Origin: CALECP01 sp964389925
GTDB taxonomy: Bacteria > Chloroflexota > Anaerolineae > Promineifilales > Promineifilaceae
Reading direction: 5' to 3'
NCBI GenBank assembly: GCA_964389925.1
Contig: CAYMGE010000001.1
Location: 120,117 to 184,116, forward strand
DNA: 64,000 bases
Shown piece by piece: positions 59,868 through 64,000 of this stretch (the first letter of the stretch is position 1; each line of letters begins with the position of its first letter). The position numbers were made by a program, and so were the translations under genes. Below the pieces are notes generated by a model. That model worked only from the letters and a program-made list of their open reading frames with translations, had not been told where the DNA came from and did not search any database.

Positions 59868-59929
59868 GTATTCAGTAGGTCAGTATTCAGTGATAATTTA
59901 CCGAATACCGACCTACCGAATACCAACTA
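59868..59929 (+). repeat. cagtattcagt/ccgaataccgac inverted heptamer repeats
   Basis: GGTATTCAGTAGGTCAGTATTCAGT is followed by ACCGAATACCGACCTACCGAATACC, its near complement; the two can form a long hairpin between the lipoprotein and the transporter gene. It lies in frame with the transporter ORF and would be translated as YSVGQYSV / YRIPTYRIPT if an upstream start were used. Confidence 0.75.
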
Positions 59930-59931
59930 TC

Positions 59932-60828
59932 GTGCCGCAGCCCAAAAATTCACCGCCCGTCTCTCCCATCCTCGTTCTCACAATTGGTATATTTGCTATC
60001 TCCGTCGCGGCGATATTGATTCGACTTGCTCAAAATGAGGCGGTTCCGTCACTGGTGATTGCGGCATGGCGATTGACGATTGCGACACTCATTTTGCTGC
60101 CGCTTTGTCTGCTGCGTCATTTTGATGAGCTGAGATGGCTGCGGCAAGACGCTTGGCTGCCAGCCATTCTAGCTGGTGTCATGTTGGCAGTGCATTTTGC
60201 CGCTTGGATCGCGTCGCTTGACTACACATCAGTGGCGGCGGCAAGCGCATTGGTGGCAACTGTGCCGCTGTGGGTGGCGATTGCCTCTCCTGTTTTGTTG
60301 CGCGAAGGGTTGACAAGGGCGACGAAGGTCGGAGTTGGGCTGGCCTTGATTGGGACTGTTTTGATTGCAGCGAATGATCTTGGCGGTGTAGGACGTAATC
60401 CACTGTTGGGCAACGGACTGGCTGTTATCGGGGCAATTGCGGCGGCGGGATATTTGGTCATCGGCCGAAAACTCCGCACAACCCTCTCGCTCATCCCCTA
60501 CATCACCATCGTCTATGGCATCGCCGCCATCACGCTCATGCTAACGACAATTGCGAGCCGCCAGCCTCTATTTGCCTACTCACCGGCCCTCTTTGGCCTC
60601 TTTTTTCTCATCGCGGCTGTCCCTCAACTGATCGGTCACTCCTCCTTTAACTACGCGCTCGGCTATCTTCCCGCCGCCTACGTCACTCTGTCAGCGATTG
60701 CTGAACCTGTCGGCGCGAGCGTTCTTGCTCTTCTCATCTTCCGCGAAGTTCCCACTGCGTACACCATTTTTGGCGGAATCCTAATTTTATCTGGGATCAT
60801 TTTAAGCAGTCGTAGCAATGATGGATGA
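59932..60828 (+). CDS. EamA/DMT-family transporter
   Basis: A protein of 298 residues with ten membrane helices in two EamA repeats (PILVLTIGIFAISVAAILIRLAQN, SLVIAAWRLTIATLILLPL, and the second half LSLIPYITIVYGIAAITLML, LGYLPAAYVTLSAIAEPVGASVLALLIFREVPTAYTIFGGILILSG). The DMT family exports metabolites and drugs; the substrate is unknown. I chose the GTG at 59932; the open frame continues upstream through the inverted heptamer repeats into the lipoprotein gene, and an upstream start would add a peptide made of repeats. Confidence 0.85.
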   Translation: MPQPKNSPPVSPILVLTIGIFAISVAAILIRLAQNEAVPSLVIAAWRLTIATLILLPLCLLRHFDELRWLRQDAWLPAILAGVMLAVHFAAWIASLDYTSVAAASALVATVPLWVAIASPVLLREGLTRATKVGVGLALIGTVLIAANDLGGVGRNPLLGNGLAVIGAIAAAGYLVIGRKLRTTLSLIPYITIVYGIAAITLMLTTIASRQPLFAYSPALFGLFFLIAAVPQLIGHSSFNYALGYLPAAYVTLSAIAEPVGASVLALLIFREVPTAYTIFGGILILSGIILSSRSNDG

Positions 60829-60924
60829 GCGGCAATCTAGCAATAATTTTGTGAATATCTGCCTGTTCGTAACGCCAATTTAAGGTTTGCTGTGTAGAGT
60901 TATGTGTTGGTTCTAAATATATTG

Positions 60925-63900
60925 ATGGAAAGTGATATGGAAAGAACGGAAGCGGTTCATGAGGAAGTTTCGGCCGAGACAGCACAAACAGCAGAAGCCG
61001 AAAACACAGCCCTCCCCCAAACAGTTCAAGTATGGTTGCGAGAGCGGTCGCACATTGCGCCTGTCGTGCCAGCGGCAAGACAGCGCAGCATACCACCTGT
61101 GGCATGGCTGCTATTTGCGTTGGTGTTGCTGTTGGCAAGCTATTTTCGCTTTACAGGGCTGGCTTGGGATCAATTTACGCACCTTCATCCCGATGAACGC
61201 TTTCTGACGATGGTGGCGGAGCGGATGCAGTCGGTTGAGGAACCGCTCGACTACTTCCGCACGTCCTACTCCACGCTCAACCCCTATAATTTAGGGTTTG
61301 GCAGCTTTGTCTATGGCAACTTTCCAATGACGGTGACGCGCTATGTGGCGGAGTGGGTAGACATATTTTGTGGGCAGCCGGGCTGCGAAGCGTATGGGCG
61401 CGTTATCCGTTTTACGGGGTACGAGGGGGTTTATTTAGTCGGCCGATTTCTCTCAGGCTTCCTCGACCTGATCACGATCCTGTTTATCTTCCTAATCGGC
61501 AAACGCCTCTACAAATGGCAAGTCGGCCTTTTCGCCGCCTTCCTCTACACCTGCGCCGTCCAGACCATCCAGCAAGCGCACTTTTTCACCACCGATAACT
61601 GGACAACCTGTTTAACCATACTCGCGCTCTATTGCGCTGTCCGTGCCAGCGAACGTGGACTAGTGCGCTGGCAGGTCGGCTTTGGCATCTTTCTCGGTCT
61701 CGCCGTGGCATCGCGCATTAACGTCGCGCCACTCGCCGTCATTTCAGGTGTGGCAGCGTTGGTTTGGCTCAATAAACATGTCAAGTCATGGCGCGAACTA
61801 TTCACGCAACGCGGGTTTGATTTCAGCCTCCGTGCAGCAACCGGCGTAATGGTCGCGGGGATTATCTCTTTGCTCGTCTTTCGCGTGGCGATGCCCTATG
61901 CCTTTAGCGACATCGAGATGGCACGCCAAACGGTTATCCAAGAGCGTCAACTGGAGCTTGGGCGACTCGTCATGCCCGAAGAGGTTAGCACCAGCTCGCC
62001 CAGCGTGATTGCGCGTGCAATGTTTGGGTTTAATCCGCAGTGGACAGCCAACATGGAAGAAATCCAACGGTTGCAGCAGCCCGATGCCGTTTTTCCGCCC
62101 GCGACTCAGTGGGCAGACCGCGACCAGCTCATCTTTCCGCTGACCAATCTCGTCTTCTGGGGAATTGGTTTAGCCGGTGGTTTGGTTGGGCTATGGGGGG
62201 TTGTGTGGGCATTTTCACGAGTCGGCCGAGCGCGAGGCAACTGGCAAGCACACCTCATCCCACTAACGTGGACACTGCTCTACTTTCTCTTTATGGGATC
62301 GCGCTGGGTGATGAACAACCGCTACTTTTTGCCCATTTACGGCACATTTTTGATTTTGGGCGCGTGGGCGATGATGGCATGGCTAGCGCAGTCAGAGCGC
62401 AAATGGGTTCCCAGAGTGGTGATGGTAGCGACAATGATGGGCGCGATGTTGTGGGCAAATGCGTATGTGCGGGCGGTCTATGTCGAGCCATTTACGCGCG
62501 TCGCGGCAACCGAGTGGTTCTACGAAAATATCCCTAGTGGTGCGACGCTACTCTATACAGATGCAAACGGCAATGCAAAAGAGCTACAGCTTCCCATTAA
62601 AAACCATCTCTTTCAAGTCAACGGCACGCCGCTGACAACTGGGTTTGAGATGCCCGTTGATGGCACAATCACGGGGATTCGCTGGAACTATCTGACAGAT
62701 GAACAGACGACGGATGCGGCGACCGTTTTAGATTTTACGCTTGAAAAGGCAGAGACGCAGTTGGAGGTCGTGTGGCAGGAGTCGGCCGAGATCACGCTCC
62801 CCGCCCCTCGCGCCTCAACAACCGTTCCCATCGACAATCTGCCCGCCCAAGCAGGCACAGATTATATCCTCCGTGCCTTCATGAACAGCGGCGGCATTCT
62901 CATCGCCGACAGCAGCCGCATTCTCAACGAGCATTGGGACGACCCGCTGCCCGCCCGCGTTGACCGCGACCCGTTTGGACAATACTACAGTGGCACACGC
63001 GATGACATCAACGGCTTTGATGGCTCCGCGCCCGTCACACATCCGGACAGCTTCCAAAAGCGCGATGATCTCATCCGCTGGCTCGACAACAGTGATGTCG
63101 TCGTTCTAAGCAGTCAACGCGCTGTTTGGTCACTACCGCGTCTACCGCTGACCCATCCGTTGATGATCCGCTACTACGAGACGCTCTTTAGCGGTGAGTT
63201 GGGATATGAGTTGGTGGGACAGTTCCACGCCGATCTACAGATTGGCCCCTTACACATTTCAGACGTGGGGGGCAAAGTGGCATGGGGCGAGCAGCCAGAG
63301 ATTGGCTGGCCGCCGCCGAGTGACTTTTTTGCCGCCGAAGAAGCATTCAGCGTCTACGATCATCCGCCCGTTTGGATTTTTGAGCGGACGGATGATTTTT
63401 CGGTGGAAAGGGCAAGGGGGGTGTTGGGGTCGGCCGATCTCGCCAACGCCCAATTTATGCGTCCCGATCAAGCCACCCAAACGCCAACAGCCCTAATGCT
63501 CTCTGAAAGCACGTTTGCCCAGCAGCAGCAAGGTGGCACATTCGCGGACATCTTTAACCCCACCAGCTTACTCAATCGGCAACCGGCACTCGCCGCGATT
63601 GTCTGGTACGTCGCGGTCATTTTGATTGGTTGGCTAACGTTCCCACTCACTTTTGCCACATTCCGCAACCTGCCATCGCGTGGTTATGTGCTAGCACGCA
63701 TTTTGGGCTTGTTGCTCATGGCCTATTTCGGCTGGATTACCGCTTCGCTGAAAATTCTGCCAAATAGTGCGCCCACTTATTGGATTGGCCTGCTGCTCAT
63801 CATCGCTGCAAGTGCCTACGTTCTCATTCGCAAAGGTGGCAAACTAGCTGAATTTTTGCGAGACAACGCCTCCGTCATTCTGCGAGTTGAGCTACTTGGC

Positions 63901-64000
63901 CTAATACTCTTCTTGATCGGCGTTGGGATTCGATTGGGGAACCCCGACGTGTGGCACGTCATTTGGGGCGGCGAAAAGCCAATGGATTTGACCTACTTCA
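60925..64000 (+). CDS. glycosyltransferase-39-like/Chlor_Arch_YYY fusion membrane protein (continues beyond window)
   Basis: The frame from ATG 60925 is open to the window end, more than 1,025 codons. Acidic cytosolic head, then membrane helices with WDQFTHLHPDERFLTMVAERM, the acidic loop (DE) of dolichyl-phosphate-mannose-type GT39 enzymes, RFLSGFLDLITILFIFLIGKRLYKWQVGLFAAF and SRINVAPLAV (typical PMT_2 helices). After a beta-rich extracytoplasmic part (residues about 530-860, with TPLTTGFEMPVDGTITGIRWNY), a second membrane block starts. The last residues WGGEKPMDLTYF are the start of the Chlor_Arch_YYY/DUF2298 signature. So two normally neighbouring families seem fused. Probable polyprenyl-sugar-dependent surface glycosylation. 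Confidence 0.75.
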   Translation, partial: MESDMERTEAVHEEVSAETAQTAEAENTALPQTVQVWLRERSHIAPVVPAARQRSIPPVAWLLFALVLLLASYFRFTGLAWDQFTHLHPDERFLTMVAERMQSVEEPLDYFRTSYSTLNPYNLGFGSFVYGNFPMTVTRYVAEWVDIFCGQPGCEAYGRVIRFTGYEGVYLVGRFLSGFLDLITILFIFLIGKRLYKWQVGLFAAFLYTCAVQTIQQAHFFTTDNWTTCLTILALYCAVRASERGLVRWQVGFGIFLGLAVASRINVAPLAVISGVAALVWLNKHVKSWRELFTQRGFDFSLRAATGVMVAGIISLLVFRVAMPYAFSDIEMARQTVIQERQLELGRLVMPEEVSTSSPSVIARAMFGFNPQWTANMEEIQRLQQPDAVFPPATQWADRDQLIFPLTNLVFWGIGLAGGLVGLWGVVWAFSRVGRARGNWQAHLIPLTWTLLYFLFMGSRWVMNNRYFLPIYGTFLILGAWAMMAWLAQSERKWVPRVVMVATMMGAMLWANAYVRAVYVEPFTRVAATEWFYENIPSGATLLYTDANGNAKELQLPIKNHLFQVNGTPLTTGFEMPVDGTITGIRWNYLTDEQTTDAATVLDFTLEKAETQLEVVWQESAEITLPAPRASTTVPIDNLPAQAGTDYILRAFMNSGGILIADSSRILNEHWDDPLPARVDRDPFGQYYSGTRDDINGFDGSAPVTHPDSFQKRDDLIRWLDNSDVVVLSSQRAVWSLPRLPLTHPLMIRYYETLFSGELGYELVGQFHADLQIGPLHISDVGGKVAWGEQPEIGWPPPSDFFAAEEAFSVYDHPPVWIFERTDDFSVERARGVLGSADLANAQFMRPDQATQTPTALMLSESTFAQQQQGGTFADIFNPTSLLNRQPALAAIVWYVAVILIGWLTFPLTFATFRNLPSRGYVLARILGLLLMAYFGWITASLKILPNSAPTYWIGLLLIIAASAYVLIRKGGKLAEFLRDNASVILRVELLGLILFLIGVGIRLGNPDVWHVIWGGEKPMDLTYF

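Larger units (their letters stand above)
1509..63437. repeat. dispersed HIP1-like palindrome TCGGCCGA (about 80 sites)
   Basis: By eye I list about 80 occurrences of TCGGCCGA, from 1509-1516 to 63430-63437, mean spacing about 0.8 kb; one is expected by chance in 64 kb at 50% G+C. Examples: 5767, 8651, 12550, 17485, 27973, 36901, 49461, 60461. They lie in all three reading frames and both strands, are mostly inside genes and are never tandem. Many further near-hits share the inner CGGCCG. The motif is rare between 17.84 and 21.54 kb. Confidence 0.85.

Noticed and set aside
1..64000. tRNA and rRNA genes
   Set aside because: I looked for T-loop text (GGTTCGAAT/GGTTCAAAT) with matching acceptor arms and for conserved 16S/23S stretches on both strands and found none.

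Overview
The window (64 kb, roughly half G+C, two 100-N assembly gaps) looks like chromosomal DNA of an uncultured filamentous-type Chloroflexi (Anaerolineae/Ardenticatenia-like). The reasons are: a Chlor_Arch_YYY-type membrane protein at the right edge, Pro/Thr-rich linkers and an internal YLPLIMQN motif in surface proteins, many small lipoproteins, a lone MreBC pair, a cysD-cysNC pair, and many proteins of the kind known mainly from this phylum. I cannot assign a genus.

Layout. 1-5 kb: end of an FtsX permease, a tRNA-dihydrouridine synthase, a lytic transglycosylase and a LysM lipoprotein with a long acidic tandem repeat. 5-8 kb: sulfate activation (cysD, cysNC). 8-18.6 kb: a propeller lipoprotein, a MarR regulator, two paralogous serine-hydrolase-fold proteins (one with its catalytic residues replaced), NUDIX, a lectin-like protein, a membrane methyltransferase, an HprK-like P-loop protein, leuB and an Ig-like repeat protein. 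18.6-25.5 kb: an accessory stretch with a HigBA-type toxin-antitoxin module between two copies of a short inverted-repeat element, a severed DUF305 tail, a dynamin-like GTPase, two tiny glycine-zipper proteins, an Rpn/PD-(D/E)XK protein and flanking palindromic repeats. 25.6-36.7 kb: OB-fold lipoprotein, a membrane-anchored solute-binding-like protein with an elaborate promoter/leader, mreCB, small conserved proteins, a coiled-coil nuclease-like protein, metallophosphatase, MazG-like and yvcK. 36.8-39.3 kb: two sugar-nucleotide genes separated by an IS200/IS605 relic, then a frameshifted merR. 39.4-56.4 kb: two anchored paralogues, mobA, two secreted proteins, alaS, a glycoside-hydrolase-like protein, an ABC exporter, an SH3 protein, fakB/fakA/asp23 and tatA. 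56.5-64 kb: dnaX-ybaB-recR, a DUF3105 lipoprotein, an EamA transporter and a giant glycosyltransferase-39/YYY fusion running off the window.

The most striking global signal is the palindrome TCGGCCGA, which I count about 80 times by eye (about one expected at random). It lies on coding and non-coding DNA in every reading frame, so it behaves like the HIP1 octamer of cyanobacteria. The second is a MarR-type operator (TRGTTGA-N4-TCAACTA) found once at the marR gene near 9.76 kb and twice around a near-consensus sigma-70 promoter near 28.9 kb, predicting a small regulon. Several families of heptamer short repeats (attcataa, aaatcca, tcatcct, cagtattcagt types) are scattered between and inside genes, and in places have become protein sequence.
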